This document shows, piece by piece, positions 14,634-23,281 of a DNA stretch of 52,916 nucleotides (within the stretch, counting starts at the first letter, position 1; each line of letters begins with the position of its first letter). Below the pieces are notes generated by a model. The model was not told where the DNA came from and searched no databases. It worked only from the letters and a program-made list of their open reading frames with translations. A program made the position numbers and the translations under genes. This stretch comes from Streptosporangium minutum (GTDB taxonomy: Bacteria > Actinomycetota > Actinomycetes > Streptosporangiales > Streptosporangiaceae): assembly GCF_002149035.1 (NCBI RefSeq), contig NZ_NGFP01000019.1, positions 9,157-62,072 of the forward strand, read 5' to 3'.

Positions 14634-15746
14634 ATGGGAACCACCGATCCGGCGGTGCTCACCGTCAACGCGGGATCATCGAGCCTCCAGCTCCACCTCG
14701 TCCGGAACGGGCGGGTCCTGCGCGCCGAACAGAGCGAGAAAAGCCCTGATCCGGCCGGCGTCGAACGGACGCTGTCGGACTTCCTCGACGCCGCGCCCGG
14801 GTGCGAGGTCGTGGCGGCCGGTCACCGGCTCGTGCACGGCGGCGACGCCGTACGGCAGCCGACGGTCGTCGACGACGACGTGCTGGCCGCGGTGCGCGAG
14901 CGCGCCGACCTCGCCCCGCTGCACGTGCCGCCCGCGCTCGCGCTCGTCGAGGCCTGCCGACGACGGCTGCCCGAGATCCCGCACGTGCTCTGCCCGGACA
15001 CCGCCTTCCACGCCGGACTGCCCGAGCGGGCCTCGACCTACGCGCTGCCGCCGGAGTGGAGGAGCCGGTACGGCCTGCGCCGCTACGGCTTCCACGGGCT
15101 GTCCTACGCATGGACGCTGCGGCGGGCGGCGGAGCTGCTGGGACGGCCCGCCGGGTCCCTGCACCTCGTCCTCACCCATCTCGGCGGAGGCTCATCGGTG
15201 TGCGCGGTCCGGGAGGGCCGCAGCGTGGACACCTCGATGGGGTTCACCCCGCTTGAGGGGGTCCCGATGAGCAAACGGTCGGGCAGTGTCGACCCCGGCA
15301 TGCTGCTCTGGCTCCTGTCCGGTTCCCGGCTCTCCCTGGAGGAACTGCGCGACGGCCTGGAGCACCGGTCCGGGCTGCTCGGGCTGTCGGACGGCAGGTC
15401 CGGTGATACCAGGGACCTGGTGAGCGCGGACGACCACGCCTCGGCCCTGGCGCTGGAGGTGTTCGTCCACCGGGTGAGCCGGGAGATCGCCGCCGCCGCG
15501 ACGAGCCTGGACCGGCTGGACGCGCTGGTGTTCACCGGGGAGATCGGCTGGGACCAGCCGGAGATCCGTGAGGCCGTCTGCCGCAGGCTCGGGCTTCTCG
15601 GCGTCGAGCCGCCCGCGCACGCCGATCCTGAGGCCGACGGGGCCGTGAGCCGGCCGGACGCCGCCGTGCCCGTGCTGGTGGTGCGGCCGCGTGAGGAGTT
15701 GCAGCTGGCCCGCGACACTCTTGGCGCGCTCGGCGACATCCCGTAG
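14634..15746 (+). CDS. ackA: Acetate kinase, divergent
   Basis: The enzyme transfers phosphate between ATP and acetate. The 370-residue protein keeps the ASKHA blocks VNAGSSSLQLHLV, GHRLVHGG, CPDTAFHAGLP, YGFHGLSYAWTLRRAAELL, THLGGGSSVCAVREGRS, DTSMGFTPLEGVPMSKRSG and VFTGEIGWDQPEIRE. Two oddities: the usual Lys or equivalent after NAGSSS is Gln, and the normal FTGGVGEN block reads FTGEIGWD. Actinomycete forms of this kind often accompany phosphoketolase; no such gene is seen here. It is divergent from an ArsR repressor and 66 bp upstream of a membrane protein gene. Activity is likely but not certain. Confidence 0.88.
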   Translation: MGTTDPAVLTVNAGSSSLQLHLVRNGRVLRAEQSEKSPDPAGVERTLSDFLDAAPGCEVVAAGHRLVHGGDAVRQPTVVDDDVLAAVRERADLAPLHVPPALALVEACRRRLPEIPHVLCPDTAFHAGLPERASTYALPPEWRSRYGLRRYGFHGLSYAWTLRRAAELLGRPAGSLHLVLTHLGGGSSVCAVREGRSVDTSMGFTPLEGVPMSKRSGSVDPGMLLWLLSGSRLSLEELRDGLEHRSGLLGLSDGRSGDTRDLVSADDHASALALEVFVHRVSREIAAAATSLDRLDALVFTGEIGWDQPEIREAVCRRLGLLGVEPPAHADPEADGAVSRPDAAVPVLVVRPREELQLARDTLGALGDIP

Positions 15747-15812
15747 CTCGGCGGCATCCCGTAGATGTATCCGCACAATCGGGTAGGAGAACCCATATAA
15801 GGGGGAGAGATC

Positions 15813-16262
15813 GTGACATGTGACCTCGTGAACGGGGCCGTCGGCGGGGTGCTCGCCACCGCGGCGATGAGCGTGGTGATGCTCGCCGGTGACCGGATGG
15901 GTCTGATGCCGGACCAGCCGCCCAAGCGGATCGCCCGCGCGGTCCTCCCCGGCCACCGGCACCGGCCCAAGTCCGGTGAGAAGATGCTGGGCGCGGTCAC
16001 TCACTTCGGCTTCGGGGCGGCCTGCGGCGCCCTCTACGCCCTGGTCCGGGGGCGGCGGCGCACGCCGATCCTCCTGGGCGCCGGCTACGGGCTGGCCATC
16101 TGGTTGGTCAGCTACCAGGGCTGGGTGCCGCGTCTGGGCATCCTGCCGCCGATCTCCGGTGACCGGCCGGGGCGTCCCGCGGTGATGGCCGCCGGCCACG
16201 TCGTGTACGGAACCGTGCTGGTCCTGGCGGTGAACCGCCTCGGCGGTGCCGCCGAGGAGTGA
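15813..16262 (+). CDS. Small integral membrane protein (DUF1440/YagU-like)
   Basis: The 149-residue protein has about four hydrophobic segments (GGVLATAAMSVVMLAG; FGFGAACGALYALV; ILLGAGYGLAIWLVS; AGHVVYGTVLVLAV). These are separated by a basic loop (RHRPKSGEK) and the motif HFGFGAACGALYA. This layout resembles the DUF1440/YagU-like group, whose role is unknown apart from a link to acid resistance in Escherichia coli. The GTG start follows GGGGGAGAG. It may share a transcript with acetate kinase 66 bp upstream. Confidence 0.8.
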   Translation: MTCDLVNGAVGGVLATAAMSVVMLAGDRMGLMPDQPPKRIARAVLPGHRHRPKSGEKMLGAVTHFGFGAACGALYALVRGRRRTPILLGAGYGLAIWLVSYQGWVPRLGILPPISGDRPGRPAVMAAGHVVYGTVLVLAVNRLGGAAEE

Positions 16263-16450
16263 GGACCGCCGGTCCGCTCGGCCGAGAGATCCTTGCCGGC
16301 CTCCGTCAGGGCCGCGGGCGCGGCGCCGGGCGGGAGGGGCCGCGCGGGACAGGAGAGGGGGGAGGCCGCCCCGGCGAATGGCGATCGTGGAGACGGCGGA
16401 ACTCTGTCCTGTGACGCGGCCCGCAGTGCTGCGAGCGGTCGTGGTGCTCT

Positions 16451-16780
16451 TTACATGACGGGTGACGGAATGCCCCCGCCCGCCAGGTCCTGCCGGAGCA
16501 CCGGGTTGATGCGCCCGCCGTGCTCGTCGTGGTGGTCGGCGTCTGCGTCGTCGAACCACACGCCGCCGTCCGCCAGGTAGCGGAAGCGGATGGGCTGCTG
16601 CGACGGGACGGTGAGGCTCACCTGGTAGGTGCCGTTGTCCTTGCGCTGCATGGGGTGGGCGTAGGGGTCCCAGTCGTTGAAGTCGCCGACCAGCGAGATC
16701 CCGCCCAGGGGCTGGTCGGCCGGCACGGTGAAGGTGAGTTTGACCTGGCCGTTCTTGGTGGGTTTACCACGTTTGATCAT
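16451..16780 (-). CDS. Isoamylase early-set/CBM48-like glycogen-binding protein
   Basis: The 109-residue protein consists of one N-terminal isoamylase (AMPK glycogen-binding, CBM48) domain. It has the strand pattern KLTFTVPADQPLGGISLVGD, the hallmark FNDWDPYAHPM, and RFRYLADGGVWFDDADAD. No catalytic domain is attached. Stand-alone proteins of this size are common next to polysaccharide or stress genes and may bind alpha-glucan or mediate protein contacts. ATG 16780 is seven bases after AGGAG. The next upstream gene is divergent, with a strong hairpin between them. Confidence 0.88.
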   Translation of the reverse strand: MIKRGKPTKNGQVKLTFTVPADQPLGGISLVGDFNDWDPYAHPMQRKDNGTYQVSLTVPSQQPIRFRYLADGGVWFDDADADHHDEHGGRINPVLRQDLAGGGIPSPVM

Positions 16781-16925
16781 CGAAGTTCTCCTGACATCAC
16801 TGTCTTCATGGGTGGCCTGCCGTGATCGTGGTGACGGTAAGACGCGAAGGTCACGCCGGCCTCCCGCCCGTGTGTCCTTCAGGACGTGCACGATCGGAAG
16901 ACCGGCGCTCAGTCACGGTCAAGCC

Positions 16926-16950
16926 GGTACGATCCACATGGATCGTTACC
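16926..16950. promoter_or_regulatory. Perfect stem palindrome in a divergent intergenic region
   Basis: Arms GGTACGATCC and GGATCGTTACC pair fully except for one bulged T, around a 4-base loop ACAT; the central 7-4-7 part is perfect. The region 16781-17157 separates two divergent genes and contains no other coding signal. A repressor operator or a small RNA hairpin are both possible. Its position about 150 bp from either start makes a shared operator somewhat less likely. Confidence 0.5.
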
Positions 16951-17157
16951 GCAAGTGACCGCACGGCAACACGGTGCGCCAACTTTTGGGCGGGATAACG
17001 TCCGACTTTGACTAGATCAAGATGATTAAGCGGCCCACGAGCCATGGAAAGGCCGTTTCTCCCCTTCTACCCCCCGCGTGGGACCGGGTAAGGGAGACCT
17101 CCGCACCCGCCGGTCCGGGAACGCGCGCGTGCCGGCGCGCCGGTGAAGGATGGCTCT

Positions 17158-17787
17158 ATGGACATACGGCCCATCTCACCGTCGTTGCTGGTCGAGGAGC
17201 TCGCCGACCGGGTGGCCTCGGCGGTTCCGGACTCCTGGGTGCGGGTGGCGCTCGACGGTGCTCCCGCGGCGGAGCCGGGGCGGCTCGCCGACGCCCTGGT
17301 GGACCCGCTCCGGCTCCGCGGCCGTGAGGTTCTCCGGGTGTCCTCCGGTGACTTCCTGCGTCCGGCGTCGCTGCGCTTCGAGTACGGCCGGACCGATCCG
17401 GACGCCTTCTACACCGACTGGATCGACTACGGAGCGCTGACACGCGAGGTGCTCGGCCCGCTCGACCCCGGCCACTCGGGGAAGGTCCTGCCCACGCTCT
17501 GGGACAGCGCCGTCGACAGGGCCACTCGCGCGCCCTACGTCACCGTGCCGCGCGGCGGGGTGCTCCTGCTGGACGGGGCCCTGCTGCTGGGGCAGGGGTT
17601 GCCGTTCGACCTTGCCGTGCATCTGTGGCTGTCGCCGGGCGCGCTCAGCCGGCGGACCGCCGGGGAGTGGCGGTGGACGTTGCCCGCCTACGCCCGGTAC
17701 GAGCGGGAGATCGGGCCGGTCGACGTCGCCGACGTCGTCGTCCGCGTCGACGACCCGAGGCATCCGGCCATCGTCAGGCGGCCGTGA
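17158..17787 (+). CDS. Uridine kinase-like protein without a Walker A lysine
   Basis: The 209-residue protein follows the actinomycete uridine-kinase-like pattern: RVALDGAPAAEPGRLADALV, GREVLRVSSGDFLRPASLRF, EYGRTDPDAFYTDWIDYGAL, VLLLDGALLLG, LWLSPGALSRRT. At the P-loop, GxxxxGK[ST] is replaced by GAPAAEPGRL, so the phosphate-binding Lys is missing. The other active-site parts (Asp of GDFLRP, Asp of LLLDGALLL) remain. It may not be an active ATP kinase; it could use other residues or be regulatory. ATG 17158 follows GAAGGA; the GTG at 17143 is less likely. Confidence 0.8.
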   Translation: MDIRPISPSLLVEELADRVASAVPDSWVRVALDGAPAAEPGRLADALVDPLRLRGREVLRVSSGDFLRPASLRFEYGRTDPDAFYTDWIDYGALTREVLGPLDPGHSGKVLPTLWDSAVDRATRAPYVTVPRGGVLLLDGALLLGQGLPFDLAVHLWLSPGALSRRTAGEWRWTLPAYARYEREIGPVDVADVVVRVDDPRHPAIVRRP

Positions 17788-17805
17788 GGCCGCACCCGCC
17801 CGCCG

Positions 17806-18024
17806 CGGACCGGCGTCTCTCGGAACGGTCTCGGACCGGCGTCTCGCGCCCCGTTTCACCGGGCCGGCGTCCCCCGCGCCGTTTCACCGGGCCGGTGTCC
17901 TTTGTGACGTTTCACCGGGCCGGCGTCCCCCGGAACGCCTCGGGCCGGCGTCTCCCGCGCCGTTTCACCGGGCCGGTGTCCTTTGTGACGTCTCATCGGA
18001 CCGGCGTCCCCCGTGACGCCTCAC
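17806..18024. repeat. Tandem array of eight ~28-bp units
   Basis: Units of the form CGGGCCGGCGTCCCCCGCGC plus CGTTTCAC follow one another without spacers. Two of the eight are shortened to 25-26 bp. Variants alternate (a GGTGTCCTTTGTGACG form recurs), showing that blocks of units were copied together. The array fills the gap between the uridine-kinase-like gene, starting 18 bp after its stop, and the small membrane protein gene. It is not a CRISPR array because nothing separates the units. Confidence 0.88.
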
Positions 18025-18093
18025 CTGCCGCGGGCGGGCCGCGTCCCCATGGACACGGCCCGCCCGAACTCGCCTGCTCGCCTGTTCGCCTGG

Positions 18094-18387
18094 CTAGACC
18101 CCGGCACGCGAGGGCATCCTGCCCTCGGTGTAGGTCTCCTCGAACGTCCCCCCGCTCATCGCCCGGGAGTCGGCGTGTGTCTCCTCGATCCGCAGAGCGA
18201 TGCCCACAGCGAAGAAGGTCGGCGCCCACTGGCCGATGAAGATCCCCCACCGGTCAGCCCTGTCGGTCCCGGCCTTCTCCATCGTCTGCGAGGTCAGCCA
18301 TGACGCGAACGACAGGCCGATGGAGGCGACCCCGGCCGCGTACATCGTGCCGGACCGTATGCCCATCTTATGAAGCATGTTGATCAT
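18094..18387 (-). CDS. Small two-helix membrane protein
   Basis: The 97-residue protein has two hydrophobic segments (GTMYAAGVASIGLSFASWLT and WGIFIGQWAPTFFAVGIALR) around a charged loop, and a hydrophilic tail with acidic residues. No family is recognised beyond small actinomycete membrane proteins of this pattern. The start at ATG 18387 follows GGGGGA; the open frame extends to 18489 but lacks a ribosome site. It is transcribed towards the repeat array, with the coiled-coil gene upstream in the same direction. Confidence 0.75.
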   Translation of the reverse strand: MINMLHKMGIRSGTMYAAGVASIGLSFASWLTSQTMEKAGTDRADRWGIFIGQWAPTFFAVGIALRIEETHADSRAMSGGTFEETYTEGRMPSRAGV

Positions 18388-18507
18388 TTCGTCCCCCTGA
18401 TGAGTGTTCGTTCTTATCGTTACCCTTTGGGCTGTTGTGTAATCGGACGTCCGAAAATGCGGATCGGTGCGTCGCGCCCGGACGGGCAACGCCAGGGGGA
18501 TCGGGGG

Positions 18508-18726
18508 CTACGTGTCCGGGCCGCCTACCTGCTGGAGCAGCGCCTGGCGCCGTCCCTCCAGCTCGTCGGCCAAGGCCTCCTGCTGGTCGGCCATAGTGAT
18601 CAACGTCGACCGCTCGGCGGCATCCGTCGGACCGATCTCGCCGACCTGCCTGCGCAGCTCGGCGGCCTCGCCCCGCAGCCTCGCCAGCTCCTTTTCAACC
18701 TGGTGGAGTTCCTCTTGAATGCTCAT
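18508..18726 (-). CDS. Small coiled-coil protein
   Basis: The 72-residue product (MSIQEELHQVEKELARLRGE, then AAELRRQVGEIG) is two amphipathic helices with clear heptads separated by a short turn (GPTDAAERS). The second helix is ITMADQQEALADELEGRRQA. It looks like a short helical hairpin that would form dimers or bind a partner. I do not recognise a function. It lies 120 bp before the small membrane protein gene in the same direction. The ribosome site is weak. Confidence 0.7.
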   Translation of the reverse strand: MSIQEELHQVEKELARLRGEAAELRRQVGEIGPTDAAERSTLITMADQQEALADELEGRRQALLQQVGGPDT

Positions 18727-18842
18727 CCGGTGTCCATACCCCCGCCGTGAGCCCCGACTCCAGAGCCCCCGGCCCCGGCGTGGTCGGCGCCGCCGGCCGG
18801 GAGGCGCGTCCCGGAGACGAGGGCGGTCAGCACGGCCGGTTC

Positions 18843-19751
18843 TCAGCGCGGGCCGGAAGGGGTGAGCCGGGCGAGGGCGCCGATCTCGAGTGCCACCCAC
18901 AGCGTGCCGTCCGGCCCGGCGACGATGCCGTGCGGCTCCGACGCCGGGGTCGGCAGCCCGTACCCGTCGATCCGGCCGCCGGGGGTGATCCGCCCGACGC
19001 GGTTGGCGCCCCATTCGGTGAACCAGCAGTCGCCGTGCCCGTCGACGGCGATGGCGTGGGGACGCGCCCCGCGGTCGGGGAGCGGGAACTCGTCGATCCG
19101 GCCGTCGGGGGTGATCCGCCCGATCTGGCCGGCGCCGATCTCGACGAACCACATCGCGCCGTCGGCTCCGGCGGTGATGCCCACGGGGGCGGCGCCGGCG
19201 GTCGGCAGCGGGTGGACCGTCACGTCGCCGTCCAGGCCGATCCGGCCGATCGCGTCCGCCTGGTTCAAGGTGAACCACAGCCCGTCGTCGGGGCCGGCGG
19301 CGATCGCGGACGGGTACGCCCCCGGTACCGGGAGCGGGAACTCGGTGACCTCGCCGCCGGTCGTGATCCGGCCGATCCGGCCGGCGTTGGTCTCGGTGAA
19401 CCACATCGCGCCGTCGGCTCCCGCCGCGATCCCGAAGGGCCCGGCGTCCGGCGACGGCAGCGCGAACGAGCCGATCTCCCCGGCCGTGGTGATCCGGCCG
19501 ATCCGGTGGCTCCGGTACTCGGTGAACCACAGGGCGCCGTCGGGGCCGGAGGTGATGACCGTCGGCCCGCACGAGGCCGGATCGAGCCGGTAGGAGGTGA
19601 GCTCCCCGCCGAGGGTCATCCGGCCGATCCGGCCGTGGTGGACCATCGTGAACCACAGGGCGCCGTCCGGTCCGGCCGTGATCCCGTACGGCCCGGCGTC
19701 CCGGCCGGACACGGGGAGCTCTTCGATCGACACGGTCAGGTCGGGTGACAT
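18843..19751 (-). CDS. vgb: Virginiamycin B (streptogramin B) lyase
   Basis: The enzyme linearises type B streptogramins by cleaving the ester bond without water. The 302-residue protein is a seven-bladed propeller with blade motifs GPDGALWFTE and NAGRIGRIT repeated seven times. His232 (ARPHAIAVDG), His274 (SEPHGIVAGP) and probably Glu289 (LWVALE) line up with the catalytic His228, His270 and Glu284 of staphylococcal Vgb, and total length matches. ATG 19751 follows GAAGGAGA. It lies downstream of an ABC-F resistance-type gene in the same direction, separated by a repeat array. Vgb-like proteins of other function exist, but the residue match is good. Confidence 0.88.
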   Translation of the reverse strand: MSPDLTVSIEELPVSGRDAGPYGITAGPDGALWFTMVHHGRIGRMTLGGELTSYRLDPASCGPTVITSGPDGALWFTEYRSHRIGRITTAGEIGSFALPSPDAGPFGIAAGADGAMWFTETNAGRIGRITTGGEVTEFPLPVPGAYPSAIAAGPDDGLWFTLNQADAIGRIGLDGDVTVHPLPTAGAAPVGITAGADGAMWFVEIGAGQIGRITPDGRIDEFPLPDRGARPHAIAVDGHGDCWFTEWGANRVGRITPGGRIDGYGLPTPASEPHGIVAGPDGTLWVALEIGALARLTPSGPR

Positions 19752-19767
19752 GGATTCTCCTTCGACC

Positions 19768-19955
19768 CGGTCCCGGGGACCGAGCTTGTCTGTGATGGAT
19801 CGGGTTCGGTCCCGGGGGCTGGGGTTGTCTGTGATGGATTCGGCCCGGTCCCGGAGGCCGGGGTTGTCTGTGATGGATCGGGTTCGGTCCCGAAGGCTGG
19901 GGTTGTCTGTGACGGATTCGGCCCGGTTCCGGGGGCCGGGGTCGCCTGCGACGGA
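19768..19955. repeat. 39-bp tandem repeat with alternating variants, ~5 units
   Basis: The landmark GTCTGTGATGG recurs at exactly 39-bp steps (19788, 19827, 19866, 19905, 19944). Two unit types alternate (GGATCGGGTTCGGTCCC and GGATTCGGCCCGGTCCC), giving a 78-bp higher-order period. The array fills the space between the ABC-F gene and the lyase gene. On the minus strand it is open as 13-residue repeats in the lyase frame, but a good ribosome site and ATG lie after it, so it is probably untranslated. Confidence 0.88.
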
Positions 19956-19992
19956 CGTGCCGGGCGCGTCGGCCGGTGGGCCCGCCGGGACG

Positions 19993-21585
<1,593 letters not shown>

Positions 21586-21669
21586 AACAGGCCTCCGAAA
21601 CACGATGTGGACAGGTCGTCGCGGTGTTCGGTGAAAGGCTCATGGCTGCTGCGCTCCCTTGATCTCTAC

Positions 21670-21694
21670 CTTAACGCTACTGAGTTGCATTAAG
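21670..21694. promoter_or_regulatory. 25-bp palindromic operator between TetR and ABC-F genes
   Basis: Left arm CTTAACGCTACT and right arm AGTTGCATTAAG match at 10 of 12 pairs around a central G. It lies in the divergent promoter region, 46 bp before the TetR GTG and about 85 bp before the ABC-F start. TetR repressors typically bind such a site to control both themselves and the divergent resistance genes. Confidence 0.78.
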
Positions 21695-21739
21695 ATGGAG
21701 TATGCCCGATGTGTCGGAACTCATGCAAGCGGAGGTGTC

Positions 21740-22357
21740 GTGACTTCCACCGGGAACGTGCGGCCCGGCGGGCGCACCGCGCGGGTGCGCGAGGCCGTAC
21801 GCGAGGCCACCCTCGCCGAGCTGGCGGACAAGGGATACGAGGGGCTGACCGTGGAGGGTGTGGCCCTGCGGTCCGGCGTGCACAAGACCACGGTCTATCG
21901 GCGCTGGGGCAGCGTGGAGGGGCTCGCCGCCGACGCGCTCGACCTGGCCGGCGGCGAGCCGTGGCCGATCCCCGACACCGGCACGATCGAAGGAGACCTG
22001 CGGGAGCTCGCCCGCCTGGTGCTGACCGGGTTCGCCGACCCCGAGGCGGGGCCGGTCTCGACCGCGTTCATCTCGGCCTCCGGGCGGAACCCGGTCGTCG
22101 CCGGAGCGCTGCACGCGTTCTTCGCCGCCCGCCACGAGCAGTCGGCCGTGCTCGTCACCCGGGCGATCGAGCGCGGCGAGCTGCCCGAGGGCACCGACGC
22201 CGCCGACGTGGTCCGGACCGCCGTCGCGCCGCTGTACTACCGGCTGTTCGTCAGCGGCGAGCCGGTGGACACGGCGGTCGCCGACCGCGCCGCCGCCTCG
22301 GCCCTGGCCGCCGCCCGCGCGGGGGTGTTCCGCGCGGCCGGCCCGGAGAGCGCGTGA
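21740..22357 (+). CDS. TetR-family repressor, divergent from resistance genes
   Basis: The 205-residue protein has an N-terminal helix-turn-helix (VREATLAELADKGYEGLTVE, then GVALRSGVHKTTVYRRWGSV) and a TetR_C_11-like ligand domain. That domain contains PDTGTIEGDLRELARLVLTG and APLYYRLFVSGEPVD. GTG 21740 follows GGAGG; the longer frame from 21659 is not supported. It faces away from the ABC-F and lyase genes across a 25-bp palindrome. It is likely to repress them until a drug binds. The exact ligand is unknown. Confidence 0.93.
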   Translation: MTSTGNVRPGGRTARVREAVREATLAELADKGYEGLTVEGVALRSGVHKTTVYRRWGSVEGLAADALDLAGGEPWPIPDTGTIEGDLRELARLVLTGFADPEAGPVSTAFISASGRNPVVAGALHAFFAARHEQSAVLVTRAIERGELPEGTDAADVVRTAVAPLYYRLFVSGEPVDTAVADRAAASALAAARAGVFRAAGPESA

Positions 22358-22561
22358 CCGCGCCTGCCCCGGCGGGGGCGTTGGCCTCCGGGCCGCCGGC
22401 GGCGACCGTCAGGTAGGTCTCGTCGCTCGCCGGCTCCGGCGCGCTGAAGGTCGCGCCCGAGACGCTCGCGACATGGGCCCGCCGATACGGCGCTCCAGGG
22501 TCATGTGGCCACTTCCCGCTCTGAGCCGGCAGTTCGTCGATCCGCTTGATCCCCGCCCCCT

Positions 22562-23086
22562 TCACCGCGCCCAACCGCGAGTTCCACTTCTCGATCTATC
22601 GGCACCGCCCGGACGAGCACCTGTACGGCGCTGGTAGGAGCGGGTGCAGAGGGCGAGTGAGAGGCCCAGGCCGGCGAAGGCGAGTCCGCCCACGTAGCCG
22701 ACCCAAGGGGACCAGCCTTCGGCGTCGCCGACCGTGAAGCCGACGGCCGAGGCGATCAAGGTGGCGAATCCGTAGGGAGTGAGGGCCAGCGCGCCCGCCC
22801 AGCCCGGGACGAGCAGCGCCCAGCGCGGCAGCCGCTCGCCCCAGGGCCGGGCCAGCGCCGCCAGCAGCAACACCCCGCCGAGGGCGCCCAGCACGGTGAA
22901 GTCGATCCCGTGCCGCTCCATCCACACCAGCGCCTCGGGCGCGCCGTTGGCGCGCATCCCGGTGGCGAGATCACCGGCCGGCCGGCCGGCGTTCCCGCCG
23001 AACGCCCAGTAGGTCTTCATCAGGATGTACGGAGCCAGCGCGGCGATTCCGAGCCACACAGCCTTGAGGGACTTCATCGAGGTCAT
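22562..23086 (-). CDS. Membrane protein of unknown function
   Basis: The 174-residue protein has about four hydrophobic segments (VWLGIAALAPYILMKTYWAF; FTVLGALGGVLLLAALA; LLVPGWAGALALTPYGFATL; WVGYVGGLAFAGLGLSLAL). Its tail is basic and glycine-rich. The motif MKTYWAFGGNAG followed by the long loop is shared by many actinomycete membrane proteins without a known role. ATG 23086 was chosen by frame length; an internal ATG three codons later is possible. It lies downstream of the XRE/TPR regulator but 195 bp away. The flanking stretches 22358-22561 and 23087-23281 hold no convincing gene. Confidence 0.75.
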   Translation of the reverse strand: MTSMKSLKAVWLGIAALAPYILMKTYWAFGGNAGRPAGDLATGMRANGAPEALVWMERHGIDFTVLGALGGVLLLAALARPWGERLPRWALLVPGWAGALALTPYGFATLIASAVGFTVGDAEGWSPWVGYVGGLAFAGLGLSLALCTRSYQRRTGARPGGADRSRSGTRGWAR

Positions 23087-23281
23087 GCTGCCGAGCCTGG
23101 AACAACCCCGGGTCCGGAACCTCCCCCCGGGAGGCCAACCGGCTCCCCCACAAGGGGGATCGACAACGGCCGTCCGGTGCGCGACGGCGACGGTGGGGAG
23201 ACCTTCGCCGCCCCCCGAACGGATCCGGTCCCCCCGCCGTCACGAGGGCGACGGGACGTGGCCCGGCGTCGGCGCCGGCGG

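Noticed and set aside
17806-18024. CRISPR-like array
   Set aside because: Units are directly adjacent with no unique spacers, and no cas genes are near.
22251-22574. 107-codon minus-strand frame
   Set aside because: Its first half looks somewhat protein-like, but the second half is antisense to the TetR gene; no ribosome site and an in-frame stop just upstream. Perhaps a remnant, not a gene.
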